Translations under genes and position numbers: made by a program
Assembly (NCBI RefSeq): GCF_040712315.1
Contig: NC_134024.1
Span: forward strand, 27,891,158 to 27,955,157
From: Castanea sativa
Lineage: Eukaryota; Streptophyta; Magnoliopsida; Fagales; Fagaceae
Length of the DNA stretch: 64,000 nucleotides
Reading direction: 5' to 3'
Shown here: positions 52,788 to 63,182 of the stretch, in pieces
How the letters are laid out: every line of letters starts with the position of its first letter
Position numbering within the stretch: position 1 is the stretch's first letter
Notes under the pieces: generated by a model
Told to the model about the DNA's origin: nothing
Databases searched by the model: none
Seen by the model: only the letters and a program-made list of their open reading frames with translations

Positions 52788-55700
52788 TAAGGGATTTGTT
52801 AAAAGAAGGAGGAAATGAGTGGGACATAGAGGTAGTGAAGGGACTCTTTTTATCACAGGAAGTGCATGCGATTTTAAGCGTCCAAATGAGTGACTCGATT
52901 GTAAAAGACAGACTAGTATGGGTTAAAGATAAGAAAGGTACATTTACAGTGAGTAGTGCATACAAGCTTGCTCAGGAAATCAAAGTAGAGGATCACAATG
53001 CTAGCTGTTCTGAGCCGACGGAAATGCATGGCGTTTGGCATAAGGTGTAGAGTATGAACATGCCAAATAAAATCAAGCATTTTGCTTGGAAGGCCTACAA
53101 TGGTATTTTGGCCACTAAAACTCTTTTTCAAAGAAAGATCATGGCCAACAATATATGTGAAGCTTGTGGCATGCATGTAGAAACAATCATGCACATGCTC
53201 TGTTTTTGTAGTCGAGGAACAAAGGTGTGGAGCTCATGTAAACTCACTTTGCCTTTCATTATACAAGATTCACGGAGCTTCGTGGACACATTCAGTAGAC
53301 TGCTGAATAGATGGGAGGCACAGCCTGGGCTGTTAGAGAAGCGGGTCACTATTTGCTGGGGTATTTGGAAGACCTGGAATGAGGTACGGCATAGAGGTAA
53401 AAGACAAACTAGTCTTGCATTAGTGAGAAGCTCTCTGAAGTTATTGGAAGATTTCCAAATAGCCAATGAGAAGTCGAGTTGGGTTAGCTCAGATCACCAG
53501 CACACAACAGGTTGGAAGCCGCCACCACCGAGATACTTTAAGGTTAACGTGGATGGTGCAATATTCTCGAAAACAAAACAGTCCAATTGGAGTGATTGTG
53601 CAAGACGAAGAAGGTAACGTGATAGCGGCTTTAAGTAGGAAGCTAGACCTACCTCTCGGTGCTTTAAAGGTTGAGGCAACGGCCCTAGAGACTGGAGTTC
53701 AATTTGCCAAGGATGTGGGGCTTAGGAATGTGGTGTTTAAGGGAGATTCACTGTTTATCATTGTGGTGGGCCTTTTTAGCAACTGCAGGTTAGGCTGCCT
53801 CTGCCACGTAATGGCCCAAAGGTTTTGGGTAAGAGAGTCAGGACCGACTTGACTGCAACACACCCTAAACCGGCTTGTGCACAAACTAAAGCCTCTTTTC
53901 TAAAACTTTGGTCACATGCCCATGGCAGATGAAACTGTTACAAAAGAGTTATGGCAGACAGGTGTAATACAACAACAACAAAAGGAAATATTCTTACTGT
54001 TAGCTAGAAACAAGAAATACTAAATGAAATAAAGGAATGAGCAATGTAGCAATATAAATAAGATGATAATAAAGAAAGAAAAATAACACCGATGCTTAGT
54101 CAATAAAATGAAAGAAAGAATGGTCAGTCTGCCATGCTTGGTTTTCCTACAAAGTTAAGTCCAAGAAGGGAACAACTCTTCAATGTGGGTAACCTCACAA
54201 GGAGATTCTGCCACAGAAATTACCCACTTTGAGAGAATGGGCCTAAATGACTTATCCTTAAATTCCTTAATCCTTACTAGAGGGTAGGCTTTTAGAGGGA
54301 GAGAAAGGATTAGCCTATTGGTGCATGCTTGCTATCACACTCTTGTCTACACCCTGTTTTTCTTTCCAACTCTTTTCCTTTCTAAGTCTTCTGCTCTATT
54401 TTCACTTTTTCTATTCCGTTGTTCTCCTAGGTGTTGTTATGTTATCCCCTTTCCCTCTTGTTGTTTCTTGTGCACGACGGAGGACCCTTTTGTACTCCTT
54501 GTCATGATGGTTTTTTACTATTTTACCCCTTAATTGCTTTTGTCTTGGTGTGGGTGTCCTTCCCAAACCACCCACTAATCGGTCAGCTATCCAGCCATCA
54601 CCACTTACCTATGCTGGTCATGCCACATCCCATTACTAGACAAAGAATCTTATTTTGTTTGCTTGATCACCGTGGCATTCCCATCCAGATTAAGGTGGGC
54701 ATTCTCTCTCACTATCCCTCATGGCATGCACCTAGTGATTCCAACTCACTGTTCCCTCTTTTAGGTGGTATGTCATCCTAGATGGACCTTTCACCCAAAA
54801 GAGTTTGAACGGGAACCCCAAAATAGGCTTTCCCCTTCTCCCCACCGCCAGACCATACCCTCTCTTACCTTTGATCCATGGCCCACGATTCCTGTATTGG
54901 CTGGGTACAAGTTGGTAGTGTCTGAGTCTTGTGCGTGCTTTACTTCCATGTGTGTCCATGGCTTATTTGCTATTCATGCCTTTTCCATGACCTGAAGGCT
55001 CGTCTACACATTCTACTGCTTGTTCTTGACCTTTTGTGGCATGAATGAGTCTCTGAGCCTTTGTTCTTTATGTCTCACTTCCTTCCCGGGCTAGGCCTTG
55101 CTTGATTGTTGGATTTTCCTTCTCTAATCCATTCTTTACCCCTTTCACGGGTCTGCTAGCACTTCTGCGTGCCATTCTGTCATTCTTGTTGTACTATTGT
55201 TTGACCCGTGTTTTTTAGGCCTCTTTTGAGCCTGATGTATGTTTTCCCTTTGATTAATTTCAGCGGCCCAATATTATCATTGGGCTAGTATTCATGCTGT
55301 TTTGGGCTTCCTTGGCCCATTCCATCGCTTCTGGGCTTCCTTGGCCCATTCCAATTCTTTCTTCCCATGGGCTTTTGCTAAGTCTTTTGGGCTTCCCTGG
55401 CCCAAATTATAATATCCTTTACTTTTGGGGTTTATGGGCTTTTCCACCAACCCCTTACTCACTTAATTCATTACTCTGGGCCTCTTTGACCCATCCTTGC
55501 TTGCTTTCTATTTCTCATAATGCCCATGAGTTTACTACTTCTCTCTGGGCTCCTTTGGGCCTGCTTGCTTTCTTCAAGGCCCTTTTGCTATTTCTTAGGC
55601 CTATGATCTATTATTCCTACCACTCGAGCTTAATGGTTTTTCTTCTCAATTTTCTAACTATTTTCTTCCCATATTGTTGGGCTTCTTCTTGCTATTGGGC

Positions 55701-55990
55701 CTCCTTGCCAAAGTAGGCATCAACAATCATCAATGCTATGCATGGTGTTGGAGAGGCAACGTCATCAATTCAGAATATCATCCAGGGTGTTCTGCGGAAA
55801 GTCCAAAGCTTTAGGACGTTCGATTTTTTACATACTAAAAGGCAAGGAAATGTCCCTGCCCACTTGCTAGCTCAACATGCACAAAATGTTGAGAACTTTG
55901 CTGTATAGCTGGAAGAGTGTCCCAGTCAAGTGGCACATGCGTGTGCGAATGATGTAACCTCTTTACAAAGTATTGAATAAAAGTTTCGAG
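52788..55990 (+). pseudogene. LINE B ORF2 C-terminal part: zf-RVT and RNase H
   Basis: Coding resumes after the solo LTR with VRDLLKEGGNEWD, VKDRLVWVKDKKGTF, then KIKHFAWKAYNGILATK and the zf-RVT cysteines CEACGMHVETIMHMLCFC (53156-53209). RNase H starts with YFKVNVDGAIFSK at about 53533 (first Asp in VDGA), shifts frame near 53580 to GVIVQDEEGNVIAALS and reaches FKGDSLFI at about 53740. There a 2-kb solo LTR interrupts it. After 55726 it continues as INAMHGVGEATSSIQNII and KRQGNVPAHLLAQHAQNVE, the last catalytic region, then stops. This completes the LINE ORF2. Confidence 0.85.
53762..55725. mobile_element. 2.0-kb solo LTR in LINE B RNase H
   Basis: The insertion starts TGTGGTGGGC and ends GGCATCAACA, with ATCAT at 53757-53761 and 55726-55730. 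Removing it restores the RNase H frame. It is pyrimidine-rich in its second half, with several GGGCTTCCTTGGCCCA-like phrases near 55305-55395. No retrotransposon gene is inside, so it is a long solo LTR. Confidence 0.87.
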
Positions 55991-56237
55991 TATTTCCCAT
56001 AAATAAAAAAAATCTTGTTTGATTGTGTGTGGTAGTCCTATTCTATTATTTGTAGATATCTGATGCGGTAAACTAGTGTTAGAGGTTGTGAAAGTGGCTT
56101 TTTACACTCCATCGGTTGATTGTATTCTTAAATCAAAATCAAATTGTAGAGCACGCTAGAGAGTGGTCTTTCAAGATTGGTCATTGTGTATCACCACTTT
56201 CTTCTTATCAAACAGAAAGAAGAGAAAGTATATAGAC

Positions 56238-56378
56238 ACAAAAAATTTCACACTTAATTGACGTGACAAGTTGTTAGTGATAGATAATATTAAAAATGAC
56301 GTCATTAGAGATCTAAATAAAAATCAATAAAAACTTGTCAATTCAACTGTTACGAAAAAAAATTGTGAAATTTTTTGT
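56238..56378. mobile_element. MITE with ACAAAAAATTTCACA ends
   Basis: A perfect 15-bp terminal inverted repeat (ACAAAAAATTTCACA at 56238-56252 and its inversion at 56364-56378) is continued by weaker inverted similarity (TTGACGTGACAAGTT versus AACTTGTCAATTC). It is 141 bp and non-coding, just upstream of permease copy B. Confidence 0.7.
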
Positions 56379-56390
56379 ATTTAAAAAAGT

Positions 56391-56900
56391 TTTAGACCCC
56401 AAAGAGCCCATGGGGATTCCTGTGTTATGGGCAGAGGCATTGACTTGGGTATTGCTATGAGAATATAATATAGGAGAAAGTCAAAGATAGTAAGGTGATT
56501 ATTAACAAGATTTTCCAGACCATATCTTCCTTAAAAAGCTTTAAATTAAAATTAAGGCCCGTGGCCTCGTAAAAATATTATAAGTTTAATAAACATATGT
56601 ATTGACCTCCTCGTGTGGGGATGAACCTCACAAACGTTACACTAGTTAACGTTTTCGCTGATGGTTGGATATAAATATAAAGACAAAATTTTGAAAAGTT
56701 TGAAAGAACTATTCTAACTTCTGAGTTTTTAATCAGCCATTTTGGTTGGGGCAGACAAAACAAGGGGAAGGAGGGAAACCGAAAAAGAGAACAGAAGAAA
56801 GAGCAGCAGCAGCAGCCAACAAGGGGGCAATTCGCAACGTGGTGGCAAGCTACTGCGACGCTTAGAACAGTAAGTTTCAATGTTTCTGTATCGGTTTACT
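56391..56900 (+). other. Permease copy B upstream block, with empty LTR site
   Basis: This is the paralogue of 6483-6500 joined to 7590-8057. The junction CCAAAGAGCCCATGGGG is uninterrupted here, while copy A has a solo LTR at GAGCC. A purine-rich leader with GCAGCAGCAGC and a donor-like GTAAGT at about 56870 match the possible first exon of copy A. The ATG seen in copy A is not conserved. From 56901 to about 57120 the sequence is unlike copy A, and I recognise nothing in it. Confidence 0.65.
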
Positions 56901-57134
56901 CACAGTACTGTGATGCCAAAAGATTCAAGAAGAGAGTGCAAACATCATTTCTACGAATTAATCACTTTACTTTTGTTGAAAGATGATTTTACTCCACACT
57001 ACACCTGTAAGCTTATCAGACACCTAGTGATGACTATTCAGCTGCTTCCACTTCCCTCAAAGAAACTAGGAAAAATAGTTAACGTCGTTATTCCTGCCCT
57101 ATCGACCTAACTCTTGGAAACTATACAGGTAGTT

Positions 57135-57138
<4 letters not shown>

Positions 57139-57173
<35 letters not shown>
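57139..57173. repeat. (TA)n tract at the exon 5 start of copy B
   Basis: A TA run of about 35 bases separates a likely acceptor (ACAG before 57129) from the exon sequence ATTGGTGG. In copy A the acceptor and exon are directly joined, so the tract has expanded into the exon start. Confidence 0.85.
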
Positions 57174-57177
<4 letters not shown>

Positions 57178-57488
57178 TGGTAGTCTGTGGTGTTTTGGTG
57201 TTGATTATAATGCTCCCTATAGTGGCACAACCAACAAAACCAATTTCTTATGTGTTCACTCATTTTGAGACATCTCCTGAGGCAACGGAAATACATAGCA
57301 AACCTTATGCAGTTATACTATCAGTACTTCTAAGCAGCTACAGTCCATTAGGATATGACACTGCAGCTCATTTAACAGAGTAAACAAAAAAGGCAAATAG
57401 AACTGGTCCTATTGCTATCCTTTCTAGTATTGGGATCGTCACCATATTTGGATGGGCTTATTATTTAGCTCTTACCTTCAGCATTCAT

Positions 57489-58203
57489 TGTTGGGTGCAC
57501 GTGACACCCTTGGATTTCAGCACACACCTTTGTCAAAGCTCATTTATGAGCTTGTTCCAAAAGCCTTCGAAGCTAGCTCTTTCATTTATTGAGAAATGAT
57601 CAAAGCATGGGAGAGGTCTGACTTCTCTTAATGAGAAGTGATGCAAGGTATGTGAGACACACTGGAGGAAAAAAAAAAAAAAAAGGCCATACAGCCTTGA
57701 GCCATTCAGCCAGTTTTGTGAGTTCCAGGGTGAGAAAGAAACACAGTGAGAGTGTGAGAGAGTGAAAAAGAAAAAATGAGACTTTTTTCTTTACTCAAGT
57801 TACACAAGGAAGATAAATTGGTAGAGTTCTCATGGAGTTTTTAAGTGCTACAACCATGGAGAGTTGGAATATTCAGAGGAGGAAGATTTTGCTACTGGTT
57901 TTGTGATGAGATTGTATTTACTCCTTGAGATTTATTTGTTGTATATCCAATTTATTGTGGACTCAAGTTTAGCATAAACTTGATAATTGTAATCTCTATT
58001 TCATAGTGGATATTTTTTAGAACTACCCTATGGTTTTTCCCTCTACACCGGAGGGTTTTTCACGTAAGATTTGGTGTTCTTTTATGGATGTGTTTATATG
58101 GTTCTTGCTGAAATTTGTTGTTTCCATAATATTGCTATTACTTGGTAGTTATATATTTTAATTCACACATAGACATAGAGGGGATTAGGATATTTCCCCA
58201 ACA
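57489..58203 (+). repeat. 5-prime LTR of the copia element
   Basis: It begins TGTTGGGTGCACG and ends CCCCAACA. TATA-like and polyadenylation regions lie inside. It lacks the segment corresponding to about 62484-62590 of the other LTR. Confidence 0.92.
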
Positions 58204-58256
58204 AGAGGTACCAGAGCTATTGGTTGCTTGGGTTTGACTGTCTTGTGTTGAATTAA

Positions 58257-59010
58257 ATGGAGAATATGACTATGAATACTATGGTTAAACTCTCGATATC
58301 AAATTATTCGACATGGAAGCCGATGATGGAGGATGCCCTTTATTGCAAGGATTTACATGACCCTATTGAGGGTGATAGTGCCAAGCCTAGTGATATGTCA
58401 GATAGAGATTGGGAGAAATTAAATAAAAAAACTATCAAGTGTATTAGACAATGCATCGATGTTAGTGTTTTTCACTATGTGTCTCAAGAAACAAATGTAG
58501 AGACTCTTTGAGAAAAATTAAGGAGTCTTTATGAAAGAAAGACAGCTCAAAATAAAGCTTTTATTGCTAGAAAGCTTGTGCATTTGAAACTTAAGAAGGG
58601 TAAGTCCATTGTTGAGCCCCTTAGTATGTTTCAAGACTTGGTTAATTAGATGGTTACAATGAAGCTAGTAATAGATGATGAGTTGCAAGCTTTATTGCTT
58701 CTGAGTTCCTTACCTGATAGATGGGAGACTTTGGTAGTGTCACTTAGTAATTTTGCTCCGAATGGTGTGTTACAACTTGCCATGATTAAAGATAGTTTGC
58801 TTAATAAAGAAACTAGAAGAAAGGATATGGGTAAGGACATTGCATAGGCTCTTGTCACAGAGAACAAGGGGAGAAGTAAGAGTAGAAGTTCTAAAGGGCG
58901 AGGTAAATCCAGAAGTCAGTCAGAATCAAAAGGAAAATTCAAGTGCTTTTACTCTGATAAAGAAGGTCACATAAAAAGGAATTGCAAGGCTTGAAAGAAG
59001 AAACATAAAG
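58257..59010 (+). pseudogene. Copia gag
   Basis: The frame starts at 58257 (MENMTMNTMVKLS), then NYSTWKPMMEDALYCKDL, the usual gag start of copia elements, LHLKLKKGKS-like sequence and LLSSLPDRWETLVVSLSN (about 58697). A zinc knuckle near 58944-58985 reads CFYSDKEGHIKRNC, in which the second Cys has become Ser (TCT at 58953-58955). Stops at 58509, 58648, 58845 and 58993 break the frame. The product would be the capsid protein. Confidence 0.87.
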
Positions 59011-60600
59011 GGGATAAAAGTCATAAAAAGGCAGATGATAAGAATACTACTGCTATTATAGTGTTGGAAGATGAGGTCCTAGCCATAGGACAAGATGATT
59101 GTTGTATAGTTTCAGATCCTTATGTTGAATAGGTGATTTATTCAGCTGCTTCCTGCTATGTCACTCCTAGAAAGGAGTTATTCACTTCGTACAAAGAGAG
59201 AAACTTTGGGAGAGTAAAGATGGGTAATAATAGTTATGCAGACATTGTGGGAATTGGTGATATTTGTGTTAGGGCTAACACTGGATACACCTGATTTTTA
59301 AGGATGTGAGACATGTTCCAGATATTCGCCTAAATTTGATTTCCACTCATGTTCTTGATAAAGAAGGTTATGGCAATTATTTCTGTGATGGAAAATGGAG
59401 GCTTAGCAAAAGATCATTGGTGTTTGCTAGAGGGAAAACTTGTTGTACACTTTACAAAACACAAGTAAAGTTCTGCAAGGATGTTGTTAGTGGAGCTCAG
59501 GATGCTTCTCCTAACTTGTGGCATAGGTGGCTGGCTCTCATGAGTGAAAAAGGTTTGCAAATTTTGGCAAAGAAGTCTCTCATTCCCTTTGCCAAAGGTA
59601 CGTCACTAAATCTTTGTGACTTTTGTTTATTTGGTAAACAACATAAAGTTTCATTTAATATACCCTCTATTAGAAAACTCAATGTATTAGATCTTATTTA
59701 TTCTGATGTATGTGGTCCCATTGATGTTGAGACTTTAGGTGGCAATAAATATATTGTTACATTTATTGATGATGCTTCACAAAAGGTGTGGGTTTATGTT
59801 TTGAAAACTAAAGACTAGGTTTTTTGAGCACTTCAAGAAATTTCATGCCATGGTGGAAAGAGAGAAAGGAAAGCCTTTGAAGTGTCTCCGTAGTGATAAT
59901 GGAAGTGAATACACATCTAATGAATTCAAGAGTTACTGCTCTGAGAAAGGCATTAGACATGAAAAGACAGTTCCTAGTACCCCATAGCAAAATGGTGTGG
60001 CAGAAAAGATGAACCACACTATTGTTGAGAAGATCAGATGTATGTTGAGAATGGCTAATATGCCTAAGTCATTCTGGGATAAAGCTGTTGTGACTGCATG
60101 CTACCTAATTAATAAATCTCCATCAGCTCCTTTGGATTTTGATATTCCAAAAAAAGTATGGATAGGGAAAGATGTTTCTTACTCTCACTTGAAGGTATTT
60201 GGGTACAAGGCATTTGTACATGTGCCTAAGAAACAAAGATCAAAACTTGATAGCAAATCCACTCATTGTATATTTGTTGGATATGGAGATGCAGAATTTG
60301 GCTACAAGTTATGGGATCCTAAGGAAAAGGAAATGATCAGAAGTCGAGATGTAGTTTTTCATGAGAATGAAAACTTGGCAGACTTTGAGAAAAATGAGAA
60401 GCCTAAAGCTACAGTTGGAGGTGTTCCTGATCTTACACCTACCTCTTCTTCCTCAAATAATGCCACAAATAAGGAAAAGTTACAAGATGAGAATTATGGT
60501 GATAAACCAACTAAATTTGATGTTGATGAGCCAGCAAGTATTGATGGTGATAATGTGACCGATACAGATGGTGTTGAGTAGGGGGAGCAGCCTCCTCCAC
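59011..60600 (+). pseudogene. Copia protease and integrase
   Basis: The protease site reads VIYSAASCYVT at about 59132-59164. The family has D-S-A/G here, so the catalytic Asp has become Tyr (TAT at 59138-59140). Integrase follows: LWHRWLALMSEKGL (the second His of the zinc site appears as Leu), CDFCLFGKQHKVSF, DLIYSDVCGP (first Asp), SDNGSEYTSNEF (second Asp, about 59896) and QNGVAEKMNHT (Glu, about 59990) just after an in-frame stop at 59985-59987. The tail KVFGYKAFVHVPKKQRSKLD and IFVGYGDAEFGYKLWD matches the copia C-terminal integrase region. Several stops interrupt it. Confidence 0.88.
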
Positions 60601-62095
60601 TAAAGATAGTAGAACCTCAAGTGAGAAGGTCTACTAGAGAGCGTCATCCCATCGACTAGATACCCCAATTCTGAGTATGCTATGATTACTGAAGAGGGGG
60701 AGCGAGAAAGTTTTTAGGAAGTACAGTCTCATAAGGATAAGCAGAGCGGGCTAAAAGCTATGCATGAAGAGATGAATTATTTGAATAAGAATAAGACTTA
60801 TGACTTGGTGGAACTTCCTAAAGGCAAAAAAGGTGCTGAGAAACAAATGGGTGTTCAAGCTAAAGAAAGATGGTGACAAGTTAGTGAAGCATAAAGCTCG
60901 ATTGGTGGTTAAGGGTTTTAGTCAAAAATAAAGGATTGACTTTGATGAGATATTTTCTCTAGTAGTTAAGATGAGTTCCATTCGAGTAGTTCTGAGATTA
61001 GTAGCTAGCTTGGATCTTAAGCTTGAGCAACTTGATGTGAAGACTGCTTTTCTCCATGGTGATTTGAAAGAAGAAATTTACATGGATCAGCCAGAGGGAT
61101 TCAAAGTAAAAGGGAAAGAACATATGGTTTGCAAGTTAAAGAAGAGTTTGTATGGGCAGAAGCAAGCTCCAAGACAGTGGTGCAATAATTTTGATTCATT
61201 CATGGTGGGTCATGAGTACACAAGGATAAATGCACATCATTGTGTGTATATTAAAAAAATTTCCAATGGTAAATTTGTTATTCTTCTACTATATGTAGAT
61301 GATATGTTGATAGTAGGACCAGATGCAGGTGTGATTGGAAATTTGAAGGACTTGTTCAAGTCATTTGATATGAAAGACTTGGGTCCAGCAAGACAAATTT
61401 TGGGTATGCAGATTCTACATGACAGGAAAGCCAAGAAGCTATGGTTATCACAAAAGAAATATATTGAGCGGGTTCTTAAAGGTTCAATATGAAGCATGCC
61501 AAGCCAGTCAGTACACCTCTTGGTGCTCATTTCAAGCTAAGAAAGAAATCTTGTTCTTCATCCAAGAAAGAGAAAAAAGATATAGCGTCAACCATTTATT
61601 CCTCAATAGTTGGGAGTTTGATGTATGTTATGGTTTGCACACGACCAAATATTGCTCACGCAGTTGGTGTTGTCAATAGGTTCACAGTTAATCTTGGTAA
61701 AGATCACTGGGAAGCAGTGAAGTGGATTTTCAGGTATTTGAGAGGTAGTTCTAAATTGTGCTTGACTTTTGGTGATTCTAAACCAGTTTTGAAGGGTTAT
61801 GTAGATACAGATTGGGTAAGTGACCTTAATGGTAGGAAATCTACAACGGGGTATTTATATTGCAAAGTGTGTTACCTTATCTACAACTAAGACTAAGTAT
61901 ATTGCAGCTAATGAAGCAGGTAAAGAGATGCTTTGGTTGAAACGGTTTCTTCAAGAACTAGGTTTGAAGCAAGATGGGTATGTAGTTAATTGTGATAGTC
62001 AAAGTGCTATAGAGTTGAGCAAAAATTCTATGTACCATTCACGCTCGAAGCACATTGAGGTGAGATACTATTGGTTAAGACTAGTTGTTGAATAA
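60601..62095 (+). pseudogene. Copia reverse transcriptase and RNase H
   Basis: Reverse transcriptase motifs run from KWVFKLKK-like sequence (about 60845) through LDVKTAFLHGDLKEEIYM (61034), KKSLYGQKQAPRQW (61140), the active site YVDDML at 61292-61303 and LGMQILHDR. RNase H shows IVGSLMYVMVCTRPNIAHAV (about 61608), GYVDTDWVSDLNGRKSTTGY (61796), TKYIAANEAGKEMLWL and SKHIEVRYYWLR (62046). Catalytic residues are mostly present, but frame shifts at about 60960, 61490 and 61870 and several stops disable it. Confidence 0.9.
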
Positions 62096-62261
62096 CTGTT
62101 ATTTGAATTAGAAAAGATTCACACAGATGAAAATCCAGCTGACATGTTGACCAAGGTTATGTCTAAACAAAAGCTAAAGCTTTGTGTCGGGTTGGCTGGC
62201 ATGAATTCTAATTGAAGACTTGGGTTGAAGATCTCCTCCGTAATGTGTTGGAGGGGGAGAT

Positions 62262-63065
62262 TGCTGGGTGCACGTGACACCCTTGGATTCCAACACACCT
62301 TTGTCAAAGCTCATTTATGAGCTTGTTTCAAAAGTCTTAAAAGCTAGCTCTTTCATTTATTGAGAAATGATCAAAGCATAGGAGAGGTCTGGCCTCTCTT
62401 AATGAAAGGTGATGCAAGGCGTGTAGGACACACTAAAGGAAAAGAAAAGAAGAAAAAAAAGAAACTAAGGCGATTCAGCCTTGAGGGAAGCTGAAGAAAA
62501 CAGAGAGCCATTCGGCCATTTTTGTGTGAGTTCTAGAGTGAGCAAGAAACACAGAAAAGAGAGAGCTTCAACCTAAGAGTTGCAGTCCAAAAAGATAGAG
62601 AGAAACATAGTAAGAGTGTGAGAGAGTGAAAAAGAAAAAGGAGACTTTTTTCTTTGCTCAAGTTACACACAAGGAAGATAAATTGGTAAAGTTTTCATAG
62701 AGTTTTTGAGTGCTACAACCATGGACAATTGGAGTATTTAGAGGAAGACTTTGCTACTAGTTTTGTGGTGAGATTGTATTTACTCCTTGAGATTTATTTG
62801 TTGTATATCCAATTTATTGTGGACTCAAGTTTAGCATAAACTTGATAGTTGTAGTCTCTATTTCATAGTGGATATTTTTCAGAACTGTCTCGTGATTTTT
62901 CCCTCTAGATCGGAGGATTTCCCACGTAAGATTTGGTGTTCTTTTATGGATGTGTTTATGTGGTGCTTGCTGAAATTTGTTGTTTCCATAATATTGTTAA
63001 TACTTGGTAGTTATATATTTTAATTCACACATAGACATAGAGGGGATTAGGATTTTTCCTCAACA
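62262..63065 (+). repeat. 3-prime LTR of the copia element
   Basis: It starts TGCTGGGTGCACG (T to C at the third base relative to the other LTR) after the polypurine tract, and ends CCTCAACA next to TTCAT. Confidence 0.92.
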
Positions 63066-63182
63066 TTCATGTATGTTTCTAGTAGTTAGATCCTTTTCTT
63101 TTCTTTTCCTTTCTTTTGTTTTTTTTTATGTACTTTAGCAAAGATAATTTGAAGATGACTTGAGGTTGTAATTTCAATGCAG

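Larger units (their letters stand above)
30058..56012 (+). mobile_element. Full-length L1-type LINE B, stretched by nested insertions
   Basis: The LINE starts at about 30058 and ends in a short A-rich tail at 56003-56012. Flanking 15-mers TCTTGATTGGTTGTG (30043-30057) and TCTTGTTTGATTGTG (56013-56027) match at 13 of 15 positions and look like an aged target duplication. Removing the three insertions (31229-41009, 44502-52787, 53762-55730) leaves about 5.9 kb, the normal size of a complete plant LINE. Domain order is ORF1 with a zinc knuckle, endonuclease, reverse transcriptase, zf-RVT, RNase H. The coding frames are disrupted by stops and indels. Confidence 0.85.
57489..63065 (+). mobile_element. 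Ty1/copia retrotransposon, complete but inactive
   Basis: A 5,577-bp element is flanked by TTCAT at 57484-57488 and 63066-63070. LTRs are 57489-58203 (715 bp) and 62262-63065 (804 bp, longer by an internal segment of about 90 bp). A primer-binding-like sequence (GAGGTACCAGAGC) follows the first LTR, and a purine tract GGAGGGGGAGAT precedes the second. Gene order is gag, protease, integrase, reverse transcriptase, RNase H, the copia order, and the motifs look like the Tork/Tnt1-like group. Many stops and lost catalytic residues show it is dead. The insertion target is the last five bases of permease exon 5. Confidence 0.93.

Noticed and set aside
54318..55716. Several frames that look like membrane proteins
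   Set aside because: They fall within a pyrimidine-rich solo LTR (53762-55725) with a clear target duplication. Hydrophobicity follows from T-rich codons.
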